Assembly: GCA_018648805.1 (NCBI GenBank)
Contig: JABGQM010000002.1
Coordinates: 1 to 64,000, forward strand
Direction: 5' to 3'
DNA: 64,000 nt
DNA from: Verrucomicrobiota bacterium
GTDB taxonomy: Bacteria; Verrucomicrobiota; Kiritimatiellia; UBA8416; JABMPJ01
Below are positions 31,505 to 40,321 of this stretch, piece by piece. The translations under genes were made by a program, and so were the position numbers. The notes below the pieces were generated by a model, which saw nothing but the letters and a program-made list of their open reading frames with translations, did no database searches and was not told where the DNA came from. How positions within the stretch are numbered: position 1 is the first letter of the stretch; each line of letters opens with the position of its first letter.

Positions 31505-31912
31505 CTACGGCTGATTGCTGTGGGGTAGACTATCGAACGAGGCCAGTTTCGACAAGTGGCGTTCGGCAGCTTTGGCGCGACTGATGCGCCGTTGGGCGCG
31601 GTACGTGTCGAACAGGTTGAGCAGATAGACCAGCAGTGTGGCAAGAAAGAAGAGCACAACCGGCAGGGGCGACGGCGGGTGGGCGCTCGTATCGCCAGAG
31701 AAACCGAGGCGATAGAAAGCCATCACCGTGCGCAGACAGGTGAAGAGAAAGAGGCCAAAGAGCAGCGTGAAGGCGGTGCCGTATAGCACACCCGCCACCC
31801 AGCGCCGCTGGCTGAACTGGCCCAAGCCGGGAAAAACGAGGCCGGAGAGCATGATCGGCATGCGTGCCGAGCGTGGTCCCGGCTGCGCGCGTGGTTGTCG
31901 CTTAACGCCCAT
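31505..31912 (-). CDS. Small membrane protein of unknown function
   Basis: 135 residues with two or three membrane helices: FPGLGQFSQRRWVAGVLYG with LLFGLFLFTC (25-60) and VVLFFLATLLVYLLNLF (about 85-101). The PGLGQ turn followed by basic residues resembles the TM2/DUF5683 type of small membrane proteins, but I do not assign it. Both termini are basic. AGGAA precedes the ATG by 8 nt. It lies 12 nt upstream of the tautomerase gene and 15 nt after ApbE, so probably shares their transcript. Confidence 0.75.
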   Translation of the reverse strand: MGVKRQPRAQPGPRSARMPIMLSGLVFPGLGQFSQRRWVAGVLYGTAFTLLFGLFLFTCLRTVMAFYRLGFSGDTSAHPPSPLPVVLFFLATLLVYLLNLFDTYRAQRRISRAKAAERHLSKLASFDSLPHSNQP

Positions 31913-31927
31913 TCCGTTACTTCCTTA

Positions 31928-32935
31928 TCAAGGGCGATATCCTCGTGCAGCCGCGCGTGCCACCTCGCTTTTCAGACCGGTTGAGACGTGCACGCGGCCA
32001 TCCATTCCGACGATGACGGCCTCGACCCGTTTCTGGCGTTCAACCAGCTTGAGGCCTTCAACCGGCCCCAGCACGCAGAGGGCGGTCGCCACGGCATCGG
32101 CCAGCTCAGCACTATACGCCACGACGGTGGCGCTCATGGCGCCTGTGGCGGGATAACCGGTGCGCGGATCCAGGATATGGTGGTAGCGCGTGCCGGCATG
32201 TTCAACAAAGCGCTCGTAATCGCCCGAGGTGACGATGCAGCTGTTGGAGAGATGCAGAACCGCGAGCGCATGTTCGCGGTCGCGCGGATGCTTGACGGCT
32301 ACTTCCCACGGTTTGCCATGGCGTGTGCCGAGGAGTTTCATGTCGCCGCCGGCATCGACCAGGGCGTGCCTGACGCCATGGGTCTGAAGCACGGCCATGG
32401 CCCGGTCGACGCCATAGCCCTTGGCGATGCCGCCCAGGCCAACGGACATGCCGGTCGGAAGGTGGACCTGGTTGTTGGCGCCATCCACGATGACGCGGTC
32501 GCCCCCTACCCGCTTGAGTGCGGCGTGAATGGCGGCCTTGTCCGGAATCTGCGGCGGCTGCGCCTTGAAGTCCCAGAGGGCACCCACGGCGGCAAAGGTC
32601 GGATCGAAAGCCCCGCCGGTAAGATTGTGCAGGGCCACGGCACGGCTGATAATGGCGGCCAGCTCACGCGGCACGGTCACGGGTTGACCGGCCTGGGCGT
32701 TGAGCTGGGTCAGGGGGGAGGGCCGCCAATCCGTCATCAGGTCTTCGACACGCCGGATCTCGGCGACGGCGGCGTCAATGGCTTGATCCAGCGCGGCGGC
32801 ATCCTCGCCCAGCGCGATGATGCGCAGGCGGGTTCCCATCACGCCCAGATCGCGCTGTCGCTCGACCATCACCGCGGCCTGCCCGGGCCAACAGGTCCCG
32901 AGGCAGAGGGCCACGATGGCCAGGCAATGCTTCAT
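31928..32935 (-). CDS. apbE: FAD:protein FMN transferase (ApbE)
   Basis: 335 residues with an N-terminal signal peptide (ends near QAAVMVE), so exported. ApbE signatures are clear: GTRLRIIALG, GGAFDPTFA, GLGGIAKGYGVD, DAGGDMKLLG and HHILDPRTGYPA. ApbE attaches FMN covalently to a Thr or Ser of extracytosolic redox proteins. The start overlaps the DUF3570 stop (TAATG), giving coupling. No typical substrate (NqrB/C, RnfG or an FMN-binding domain) is visible, so the target may be a neighbour or lie elsewhere. Confidence 0.93.
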   Translation of the reverse strand: MKHCLAIVALCLGTCWPGQAAVMVERQRDLGVMGTRLRIIALGEDAAALDQAIDAAVAEIRRVEDLMTDWRPSPLTQLNAQAGQPVTVPRELAAIISRAVALHNLTGGAFDPTFAAVGALWDFKAQPPQIPDKAAIHAALKRVGGDRVIVDGANNQVHLPTGMSVGLGGIAKGYGVDRAMAVLQTHGVRHALVDAGGDMKLLGTRHGKPWEVAVKHPRDREHALAVLHLSNSCIVTSGDYERFVEHAGTRYHHILDPRTGYPATGAMSATVVAYSAELADAVATALCVLGPVEGLKLVERQKRVEAVIVGMDGRVHVSTGLKSEVARAAARGYRP

Positions 32936-34098
32936 TAGAAGTCCCAGCGATAGGCGAGGCGAGCCAGGACCTGATCGATTCCATCCTCGCGCGTGATGTA
33001 GTCCGCCGCCAGATCGATCTCGCTCGACTCACCCGAAACGAGGGTGAGGAGTCCACCCAGAGTATGGGCGGTAAAGGATCCCATGTCCGCATCCTGGGTG
33101 CGGAATTCTTCCTCCACGAGGAAGGTCTCCGAGAAGGCATCGGCCTCCGACTGCGTATAGAACCGGTAGCGCAGACGCAGACGCAGGCGGCCATCGATCA
33201 GCCAGTGGTACCAGCGCGGCTCGATCGAGATGCCGGTCAGGCCCCACGAATCGGCATACAGCCGTCCGCCCAGTTCAACCGCATGACGCGCTGCGAGCGA
33301 ACGTCGGACGCGCCCGAAGACGGCCCCACGGATAAGCGAGTCTTCCAGCTCCTCAATCACCTCGCGGCCGGGTGCCATGTTGACCAGGTTGGTATTGGGC
33401 ACAAGCGTGTCTTCGATCACGACAGCGTTGTAGGGCGTGGCGAGATAGCCCGACTGCACGGTCAGTACACCACCGTATTCGGCATGCATCACCGGGTCCA
33501 TGACCTGGTAGGCATTCACCTGCGCGGTCAGGGTGATGCGGCTGTCGCTGCCTTCCTCGACGCCGTTGAAGCGGATCAGGTCGATCGAGTCGAAGAAACC
33601 GTTGAGGGCATACTTGATCGACGAGTTCCCGTCGGGGGCCGTGCGCGTGTAGTCGCCGCCCAGCCCGATCGAGAAGTAGTCGTACTCGGCCGAGAGGTGT
33701 CCGAAAACACCCCAGGCGTTCTCGCGGTCCGGCGTACGCCGCAGCCCACCCTCTATCGAGAGGTAGTTATCCCCCGAGGCTCCGGACTGCTCCGGGAAGT
33801 TGCCCAGACGATCAATTGAGGCGCACGAGACGTAGTCGTAGGAGAAGGTGGCCCAGACGGCCGTCTCATCCGAGATGTTGTAATCGAAGACGATCACCGG
33901 CTCGATGATCGTGGACTCCTCGTCGAGGAAGGGGTTGCCCTCCTCGCCGTTCGAGCCATCGCTGTTCGAGTAGAAGCCCAAACCGAATTCGAGGTGCCCC
34001 GTGCCGGCATCTCCTTCGCCTGCGAAAGCAACCGGAGCCGCCACCACGAGCAGGGAAAGCAAGGCGAGTGTGATGGTGCGTGGCGTGCCTAGTAACAT
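32935..34098 (-). CDS. DUF3570 outer-membrane protein
   Basis: 387 residues. A signal peptide ends near PVAFAGEG, followed by about 14-16 predicted beta-strands and a C-terminal aromatic (YRWDF), matching an outer-membrane barrel of the DUF3570 family. Family genes typically occur with DUF4266 and ApbE, as here. The function is not established; a link to extracytosolic flavin chemistry follows from the neighbourhood only. The ATG at 34098 has GGAGG 6 nt upstream and overlaps the DUF4266 gene by 10 nt; a GTG at 34104 is also in frame. Confidence 0.88.
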   Translation of the reverse strand: MLLGTPRTITLALLSLLVVAAPVAFAGEGDAGTGHLEFGLGFYSNSDGSNGEEGNPFLDEESTIIEPVIVFDYNISDETAVWATFSYDYVSCASIDRLGNFPEQSGASGDNYLSIEGGLRRTPDRENAWGVFGHLSAEYDYFSIGLGGDYTRTAPDGNSSIKYALNGFFDSIDLIRFNGVEEGSDSRITLTAQVNAYQVMDPVMHAEYGGVLTVQSGYLATPYNAVVIEDTLVPNTNLVNMAPGREVIEELEDSLIRGAVFGRVRRSLAARHAVELGGRLYADSWGLTGISIEPRWYHWLIDGRLRLRLRYRFYTQSEADAFSETFLVEEEFRTQDADMGSFTAHTLGGLLTLVSGESSEIDLAADYITREDGIDQVLARLAYRWDF

Positions 34099-34310
34099 CC
34101 GCACCCTCCCCCGGCTGACGAACCCATGCCGCCTACACTGCCCTCACGGGAGTAGTAGACCTTCTGGTAGAAATGCGACTCCTGTGCCGACTCCTCATAC
34201 TTCATCAACCCATCCTGCAGGCGGGCCTTCTCATAGACCGCTACAGAGCGACAGCCCACTCCCACAAGACAGAGCGTCCCTGCGGTCACGATCAACATCA
34301 CATATTTCAT
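34089..34310 (-). CDS. DUF4266 lipoprotein with Gly-Cys-rich tail
   Basis: 73 residues. A lipoprotein signal peptide ends at VGVGC (Cys20). The mature part carries the family hallmarks: a short charged stretch, then SREGSVGGMG and a tail GGGCGCY. The tail could be a site of modification or metal binding; this is inference. The ATG at 34310 follows GAGGAA closely; an earlier in-frame ATG at 34343 lacks one. First gene of the DUF4266-DUF3570-ApbE run and overlapping the second. Confidence 0.88.
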   Translation of the reverse strand: MKYVMLIVTAGTLCLVGVGCRSVAVYEKARLQDGLMKYEESAQESHFYQKVYYSREGSVGGMGSSAGGGCGCY

Positions 34311-34444
34311 GCGTTCCTCACGGATAGTCTCAGTTACAACCAAGGAGCCTTTATACCCACCTCACCCACAGTAGTCAAAGGCCAATACCCCCTCGTGCGG
34401 AGTCATCTTTCCCGCCACGCCATAGCGGTCTGCTGCAGCGATGA

Positions 34445-35827
34445 TCAGAAGACGAAGTATATGAAATCGAGTCGGGCCTGAGAATAGGCAAGCACAAGCA
34501 GTATCAAGGCCAGGCTGAATGCGAGCTGCTTCTTGAGCGACAGCTTCAGGAAACGGTCGTCGATGAGATAGCGCGAAAGCCACTTTCCAAATATGAGGAA
34601 CAGCACGAGAAGAGACACAAGTGTATCCGGGGATTTGGAGTCAATCCCGTACGGCGGCAACAGCAGCGCCTTGAATACATCCATCGCGTTGCGGAAAGAT
34701 TCCGCCCTGAAGAACACCCACAACAACGTAACACCGTGAAAGACCAGCACGGCTTTAATGCCATTCATCAGGCGCGGGACCTTTCGCGAAAGCCCGGGCA
34801 ACAGCGCAACTCTGCGTTCGAGCCCCAGCCAGAGGCCGTGCAGCGACCCCCAAATCAGGAATTTCCAGTGTGCCCCATGCCAGAGCCCACCCAGGGCCAT
34901 GGTGATAAACAGGTTTCGGTTTGGAGCGTTGCGGTTTCCGCCCAGCGGGATGTAGAGGTAATCGCGCAACCAACTCGAAAGCGTGATATGCCACTGGCGC
35001 CAGAAATCCTTAAGCGAAGAAGCCGTGTAGGGTGAGTTGAAGTTGATGGGCAATCTAATGCCGTACATGTGCGCCAGGCCGACCGCGATGGTGGAGTAGC
35101 CCCAGAAGTCACACAGAATCTGAAAAGAGAACGCATACACCGTCAGCCAGGCCATCAGCGTCTTGTACTCGGCTATGTGAGTGAAGCCATAATCGACGAA
35201 TTGAGCAAGGGTATCCGCGACAGTGGTTTTCAGCATCAACCCGGCGATCAGGTAGAAGAACCCGAGCTGCAGGTTCTGCCACGAGAAGGCCCGCTTGACT
35301 TTGAGCTGGGGAATGAATTCATGGCTTCTCACGATGGGTCCGGCGACCAGCTGCCCGTAGAAGGAGACGAAACAGACAAAGGTGAAGAAGTCTTTCTCTG
35401 ACTTTACTTTTCCACGATAGACATCCACCAGGTAGGCGATGATCTGAAAGGTGAAGAAAGAAATACCAAGCGGCAACCAGTGCGGCCGGACAGGCACCGC
35501 CAGCTCTGAACCGAACACGTGCATGAGATCGACCACGACCTCTGTCAGAAAATGACTGTATTTGAAATACGACAGGCCCAACAGGTTGGCCGCCACCGCG
35601 AGGGTCAACCATTGCCGGGAGTGGCGCTTCTCAATCTGCTGCGCGACGACATAGTTAAACAGGATCGAGGCCGCCAGGATAAACAGTCCGGGCCAGTAGT
35701 ACCATCCGTAGAAGAACAGCGAGCCGACACTCAGGCAGAGGCGCCTGAGACCTTGTCGCGGTGCACTCCAGTAGGCAACCAGGACGATGATGTGCAGCAG
35801 GATAAAGGTGACGCTGTTGAATAACAC
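34445..35827 (-). CDS. MBOAT-family O-acyltransferase (AlgI-like)
   Basis: 460 residues, a polytopic membrane protein with about 11 helices. The family histidine is in GGLWHGAHW, with the conserved FWRQWHITLSSWLRDYLYIPLGG upstream. AlgI-type MBOAT proteins carry acetyl or acyl groups across the inner membrane to modify exopolysaccharides or lipopolysaccharide. The partner is probably the SGNH-like protein encoded immediately upstream. The GTG start at 35827 lies 1 nt after that stop, with GGGGAG 5 nt before it. Confidence 0.92.
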   Translation of the reverse strand: MLFNSVTFILLHIIVLVAYWSAPRQGLRRLCLSVGSLFFYGWYYWPGLFILAASILFNYVVAQQIEKRHSRQWLTLAVAANLLGLSYFKYSHFLTEVVVDLMHVFGSELAVPVRPHWLPLGISFFTFQIIAYLVDVYRGKVKSEKDFFTFVCFVSFYGQLVAGPIVRSHEFIPQLKVKRAFSWQNLQLGFFYLIAGLMLKTTVADTLAQFVDYGFTHIAEYKTLMAWLTVYAFSFQILCDFWGYSTIAVGLAHMYGIRLPINFNSPYTASSLKDFWRQWHITLSSWLRDYLYIPLGGNRNAPNRNLFITMALGGLWHGAHWKFLIWGSLHGLWLGLERRVALLPGLSRKVPRLMNGIKAVLVFHGVTLLWVFFRAESFRNAMDVFKALLLPPYGIDSKSPDTLVSLLVLFLIFGKWLSRYLIDDRFLKLSLKKQLAFSLALILLVLAYSQARLDFIYFVF

Positions 35828-35828
35828 C

Positions 35829-36830
35829 TTACTCCCCTTCCCGCTTCTGCAAGGTGTGGACTATGGCGCCGGCCAGTTGATCAGACCAGAGGGTTCGTCC
35901 CATCTTGTTGAGATGACTATCATCCCGGAAGAAGCGAGGGTTCAATTCCCGTGCGGCCGTCGTCAGGACGGGGCGCCCGGTCTCAAAGGAGAGGGTTTGA
36001 TAGAACACTTGATGATGCGGATCGAATTCCTTGGCTGCCCATTCGCCTCTGAGTGGCGGGATCATGAACAAGACGTCGACATGGCTGCGCCGGGCCACCG
36101 CAACGATTTCCGTGTAGACCTGAACCGCCTTGATCTGCGGCTCACTCAGCGTGAGCTCAGAAAGCTTGTCGGCGGGTGGTATGGCCTCTGGTTTCCAACG
36201 CCCTGTCCCGGCTTCCTGTGCCAATGCATCCCGGTCAATTTTTTCAACCATGTCTTTAAGCAGGGCGCGCCGAAACAGTTCTGTGCCGACGCTGAAGTCG
36301 GACATCCATAGGGTTGGAATTCTTCTAAACGAGTCCAGCCGAAACAGTTTACGGTGCCTGACGAGATAGGAGTTATCGCGGAGACACTTCTGCAGGTGCG
36401 CCTCTGTATGCTTCGGCGCCGACGCTTCGTCCAATTCAGACGCCAGCGGCCCATTCATCATCTGTGGATCGGACACTTCGATCACGAGGAGTTTGAGTCC
36501 CTCTTTGCAGAGAATGTTCTCAACGAAGTGTTTCAGCGAATCCATGTTGCTCGCGGTCGCCGCGGCATTGAATATTTCCACATCCTCTGCATCGGGATCG
36601 ATCCGGGCCATGGATTTCATTAGCTCTCTGGGCTCGACCCCGTCCTGTGTTCGCGAGGTCCCCAGGAACAGGACGTGCGTGGGCCTTCTGAGCAGTACCA
36701 TCTGCTTCTTGAGCAGCACCTTGTTCTGAACCGACAAGAGAGACTGCTCATACCTACGGACAGCCAGCTCCAGGGATGCAAAGACAGCCAGCAGCACTAC
36801 GAAATATATGACCGGCTTTCTAGACTTCAA
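35829..36830 (-). CDS. SGNH-hydrolase-like membrane-anchored acetyltransferase partner (AlgX/AlgJ-like)
   Basis: 333 residues with an N-terminal signal anchor (VIYFVVLLAVFASLEL). A Ser in FLGTSRTQDG matches block I of SGNH enzymes and DDSHLNKMG matches the DxxH block at the C-terminus. Such proteins receive acyl groups from an MBOAT partner and transfer them to a glycan in the periplasm. It is coupled to the MBOAT gene, which begins 1 nt after its stop. Assignment rests on the paired motif layout and neighbour. Confidence 0.82.
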   Translation of the reverse strand: MKSRKPVIYFVVLLAVFASLELAVRRYEQSLLSVQNKVLLKKQMVLLRRPTHVLFLGTSRTQDGVEPRELMKSMARIDPDAEDVEIFNAAATASNMDSLKHFVENILCKEGLKLLVIEVSDPQMMNGPLASELDEASAPKHTEAHLQKCLRDNSYLVRHRKLFRLDSFRRIPTLWMSDFSVGTELFRRALLKDMVEKIDRDALAQEAGTGRWKPEAIPPADKLSELTLSEPQIKAVQVYTEIVAVARRSHVDVLFMIPPLRGEWAAKEFDPHHQVFYQTLSFETGRPVLTTAARELNPRFFRDDSHLNKMGRTLWSDQLAGAIVHTLQKREGE

Positions 36831-36904
36831 TGCTCATGATCCTTGATCCCATAGATCGTTGCTTTCCTTAAATTCCAAAGCGCCGGTAGGTGATGGACGA
36901 CACG

Positions 36905-38062
36905 CTACCGGCCGCCAGGCAGCTTCTGCTCGATAGCGGCGACCACCTGCTCGACCTTGAGTTCGGCCATGCAGTGGGCGCGGTCCACGCAGTAGCGATC
37001 GCCGTAGTGGGGACAGGTGTGCGCCACGTGGTCGTAGACGCACGCATCCGGATAGGTTTCCGGCATCACCACGGTGTTGAATGAATCTGTGGGATCGTAG
37101 GGGCGACAGTAGAGCGGGTTCGTGGGCCCGAACAGGGATACCGTAGGGTTGCCCTTGTACCAGCGCCCGTTATCCGCCTGCACGGCACCTTCCGTGCCCG
37201 CCCCCACCTGGCTGGCCGACCCGGCCATGTGACCCGCAAAGCTGTCGTTGCCGACCACCACATTGAAGCCCCCCGAACTGAGCAGGTAGGCATCCACCGG
37301 CAGACTCGTCTCTTCGATCAGATTTGTAAACGGCGTGGTGCTGAAGATTTCCTGAGACTGCTGCATGTCGTAGTCGCCATTCGGACTGAAATCGCGCGAG
37401 CCCATGATCACAACCTTGCAGTCGAGATCCTGCTCCAGGATCTCGGCAAGGCGCCTGTAGTTCTCGGCCGGCCAGATCTTACTGAACTGGGCGGACCCGA
37501 TATTGAGAGCGATGCTCTTCCTCTCACGCAGGCCCTCGCGCTCCACGATGGCCTCACCGGCGGCCACCGTCGCATCATCGAATGGGAGATCAAAAGAGAC
37601 GGGCACATTTTCAATTCCCAAACCGCTCAATCCACTCAGGTAGGCATCCACCATGTGGCCGGTTGACCGCGCTGGGAGCGAGGCAGCCAAGGGGTGCAGC
37701 AGTCGAGCAAAGACGTACTCCCGAGCATCGCTCTTGTGGGGAATCATGACCGTGTTGCCCCGACCCCATGGGATATACAGCCCGGTCTTGCCGCGCCCCT
37801 TGAGGTCGATAAAGGTTCGGGTTCCGCGCGCCCGTGCATCCTGCCGCACCTGCTTCGCCGTGGCCAGGCGTCGCGACGAGTCATCCACATACAGGTGGTC
37901 GACCACCCCGTTCTTCAGGACCTCGGCCAGTGGGGCCTGCGTCTTTGAGACCACCAAGGATACCGATTCAAAGGCGGACCCGAGCGCACGAATGGCGGGG
38001 AAGATCCAGACAAGATCACCCAGCCAGCCGGAGTACACCACCAGAACACTTCCGCTATTCAT
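36905..38062 (-). CDS. Glycosyltransferase family 9 protein (heptosyltransferase-type)
   Basis: 385 residues with the GT9 N-terminal segment VLVVYSGWLGDLVWIFPAIRAL and the C-terminal donor-binding pattern GNDSFAGHMAGS followed by SLFGPTNP. GT9 enzymes add heptose or related sugars to the lipopolysaccharide inner core at the cytosolic face. A Cys-rich C-terminal part (CVYDHVAHTCPHYGDRYC) is unusual and shared with the upstream paralogue. The ATG at 38062 overlaps the preceding stop by one base (TGATG); a GTG at 38065 is also in frame. Confidence 0.9.
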   Translation of the reverse strand: MNSGSVLVVYSGWLGDLVWIFPAIRALGSAFESVSLVVSKTQAPLAEVLKNGVVDHLYVDDSSRRLATAKQVRQDARARGTRTFIDLKGRGKTGLYIPWGRGNTVMIPHKSDAREYVFARLLHPLAASLPARSTGHMVDAYLSGLSGLGIENVPVSFDLPFDDATVAAGEAIVEREGLRERKSIALNIGSAQFSKIWPAENYRRLAEILEQDLDCKVVIMGSRDFSPNGDYDMQQSQEIFSTTPFTNLIEETSLPVDAYLLSSGGFNVVVGNDSFAGHMAGSASQVGAGTEGAVQADNGRWYKGNPTVSLFGPTNPLYCRPYDPTDSFNTVVMPETYPDACVYDHVAHTCPHYGDRYCVDRAHCMAELKVEQVVAAIEQKLPGGR

Positions 38063-39222
38063 CACGTTTTCACCCTATCCATAACGGCCGCAAGCACTCG
38101 ATCGGGGTGCAGCTCAGTCATACACCGTTTGTGTCCACATCCACGGCGATAACAGCGGCATGCTTCCGTATCTCCCGTCGGAAGGCAATCCACATCGGCG
38201 CACAGCACGCGATTCCACTCCCCATCCGGCTTATCGGGATAGCTATGGGATGGATCATACGGCGCGTAGCGCCCCCAATGGGTGGGGCCGAAGAGCGACA
38301 CCGTCTTGCGTTGCGCATCCTCACCCACAGAGCCGGCGATATGCATGGCCCCTGTGTCGTTGCCCACAACGACGAGCGGTACACCGGAGTAACGCAGAAA
38401 ATGGGTATCACGCTGGAGATGCACGACAGGCGACAAGGTGTCATCGCTGATCAGGTCCACACACGATTTGTCGTCGACGAGCCCCTGCTCGCGGAATTGA
38501 GCGATCGTGTGGCGGTCGTAGTGGCCATCCGACTTGAAGGTCGCGGCGCCCATCAGCACCACGCGCAGGCCGCGTTCAATAAGTCCCTCGGCCAGCGTCT
38601 TGAAATGCGCCGCCGGCCACCGTTTTGTATCGCGACTGGCGCCGATATTCAGAGCCACGACCTCACCCGAGCGGAGGGAGAAACGTTCGATCATCGCTTC
38701 GCTCGCCTTCACCGCCGCCGGCGGCAGTTCGAGCCGGAATGAGTGCAGAGGATCAGCGCCGCACACGTGGTGGGCAAACGAGAGCAGTTCATCGACCCGG
38801 TGTGTGCCGGGGGCCACACGCGGCATGCTCTCGGCAAAGAGCGAGTACAGGGCGCATATGCCCTTGCAGTTATCGCGATGCGGCCGTAGGCGCCGCCCGC
38901 CACGCCAGGCGAGCAGGAGACCCGACTGATCATTGCCGGCCATATCGACGACCGTGTCGACACGGAGTTCTGCCAAGCGCCGGCGGACCCTCCGCCAGGA
39001 CATGTCGCCACCCAGCGCGATGACTTCATCGCACAGAACCCCCTTCTGCGGCTCGGCCAACGGCGCCTGCTTCTTCTTAATCACCAGCGTAATGTGGGCC
39101 TCAGGCAGCGCCCGTCGGATCGTGTGCAGGGCGGGCAAGGCAAAGATGAAATCGCCAATGGCCTTGGGATAGACAATGGCCAGCCGTTCAGAGAAAGTTC
39201 GCTCCTTCACCATGGCCGTCAT
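38062..39222 (-). CDS. Glycosyltransferase family 9 protein (heptosyltransferase-type)
   Basis: 386 residues, a paralogue of the next gene. The N-terminal AIVYPKAIGDFIFALPALHTIRRALP and C-terminal VGNDTGAMHIAGS and SLFGPTHWGRY are GT9 signatures. A Cys-rich segment near the end (CRCYRRGCGHKRC) parallels the downstream protein and may bind a metal. The ATG at 39222 begins MTAMVKERTF; 39213 is an alternative. Frame open further upstream runs through the heptamer array at 39274-39336 and is not believed to be coding. Probable lipopolysaccharide core role. Confidence 0.9.
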   Translation of the reverse strand: MTAMVKERTFSERLAIVYPKAIGDFIFALPALHTIRRALPEAHITLVIKKKQAPLAEPQKGVLCDEVIALGGDMSWRRVRRRLAELRVDTVVDMAGNDQSGLLLAWRGGRRLRPHRDNCKGICALYSLFAESMPRVAPGTHRVDELLSFAHHVCGADPLHSFRLELPPAAVKASEAMIERFSLRSGEVVALNIGASRDTKRWPAAHFKTLAEGLIERGLRVVLMGAATFKSDGHYDRHTIAQFREQGLVDDKSCVDLISDDTLSPVVHLQRDTHFLRYSGVPLVVVGNDTGAMHIAGSVGEDAQRKTVSLFGPTHWGRYAPYDPSHSYPDKPDGEWNRVLCADVDCLPTGDTEACRCYRRGCGHKRCMTELHPDRVLAAVMDRVKT

Positions 39223-39273
39223 GCTAGCAGCTGATCGAAACGGAGGCAATGTTCTGTATGTATGCCGTGGCGA

Positions 39274-39336
39274 GTGGCAGGTGGCAGGTGGCGGGTGGCA
39301 GGAGGCGAGTGGCAGGTGGCAGGAGGCGGGTGGCAG
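39274..39336. repeat. Nine-copy phased GTGGCAG heptamer array
   Basis: Nine 7-nt units run without interruption: GTGGCAG five times and GTGGCGG, GAGGCGA and GAGGCGG as variants. It lies in the 203-nt divergent gap between the GT9 gene and a GT-A-like gene. Unlike most arrays here it is in one orientation only. It is a simple tandem repeat, not a CRISPR array, since there are no spacers. Confidence 0.85.
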
Positions 39337-39425
39337 GAGGGAAACCCGGCGGAAAGGGAGCGTTGGCGGGCATTCGCTGTTGATAAGACTCGTAAACGAA
39401 AAGGCATCATCGTACAGTGCCGCCC

Positions 39426-40319
39426 ATGTCAGAACCCAAGCTCTATTCTCCCCGCTGGACCGACGGCATGACGGGCTCTGGCCTGCGCCTGGCGGCCAGC
39501 GGACTACTACCGGCATCCTGGTTCCGTCCGCCGATTCCTGAGGCGGGCGCCCGCCATCGGACAGAGGCCTTCCCCTCGCTTGAGATCGTGACCCACTGCT
39601 GGCAGTACGCGCGCATGCTCGTCTACCAGCTGAGCTCGTTTATCAACCATCCGCCCACCACGCTGAGACTCACCGTAACCGTCTTCTATGCCGAATCGGA
39701 CAGCGCCACAGTCGAGCTACTCGCCTTCATTGCTCAGCACGATGTTCCCAACGTGACATGGAACTGGCAGCCGCTGCCTGAGGGGCAACTCTTCCGTCGC
39801 GGGATCGGCCGCAACCGTGCCGCCCTCGCATCGCAGGCCGACTGGGTATGGATGACGGACTGCGACATCGTCTTCCATGCGAACTGCCTCGACTCGCTTG
39901 CCGCGCAGCTCCAGGGGCGCAACGATATCCTGGTCTACCCGCGCCAGGAACGCACCACTCCGATGCTGCCGGAAGACAGTTCGCTTCTACAGAAGGGGCA
40001 GGCCTGCCATCTCGTGGAGATCGACCCGGCTGAATTTGATCTGCACGAACGTGATCGTGCCAAGGGTGCCTTCCAGATCATCCATGGCGATATTGCCCGC
40101 GCGATCGGCTACTGTAACGACTTGCGCATCTACCAGACACCCGCTGATCACTGGTGCAAATGTTACGAGGATCGCGCATTTCGCTGGCTCGTCGGAACGC
40201 AGGGAACGCCTCTGGAGATCGAGGGCGTCTACCAGATCCGACACATTGAGAAGGGCCGCTACCGGAAAGGCGCCGTTTCGGCCAAGATCAGAAGTAAGAT
40301 CCGACACATGCAGGAGTGA
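39426..40319 (+). CDS. Predicted GT-A-fold glycosyltransferase
   Basis: 297 residues. LSSFINHPPTTLRLTVTVFY resembles the start of a family-2-like nucleotide-sugar domain, and WVWMTDCDIVFHANCL carries a DxD-type metal motif. RRGIGRNRAALAS precedes it, as in GT2 enzymes that position the diphosphate. An N-terminal segment of about 50 residues is unassigned. No membrane segments. The ATG at 39426 is used; the GTG at 39417 is an alternative and neither has a clear ribosome-binding site. The next gene starts 2 nt later, and both probably act on a surface glycan. Confidence 0.75.
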   Translation: MSEPKLYSPRWTDGMTGSGLRLAASGLLPASWFRPPIPEAGARHRTEAFPSLEIVTHCWQYARMLVYQLSSFINHPPTTLRLTVTVFYAESDSATVELLAFIAQHDVPNVTWNWQPLPEGQLFRRGIGRNRAALASQADWVWMTDCDIVFHANCLDSLAAQLQGRNDILVYPRQERTTPMLPEDSSLLQKGQACHLVEIDPAEFDLHERDRAKGAFQIIHGDIARAIGYCNDLRIYQTPADHWCKCYEDRAFRWLVGTQGTPLEIEGVYQIRHIEKGRYRKGAVSAKIRSKIRHMQE

Positions 40320-40321
40320 TG

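Noticed and set aside
39274..39336. CRISPR array
   Set aside because: Repeats are 7 nt, back to back with no spacers; no cas genes are present.
39223..39516. N-terminal extension of the GT9 protein
   Set aside because: The reading includes the GTGGCAG array, giving periodic PPATCHS-like residues, with no start signal.
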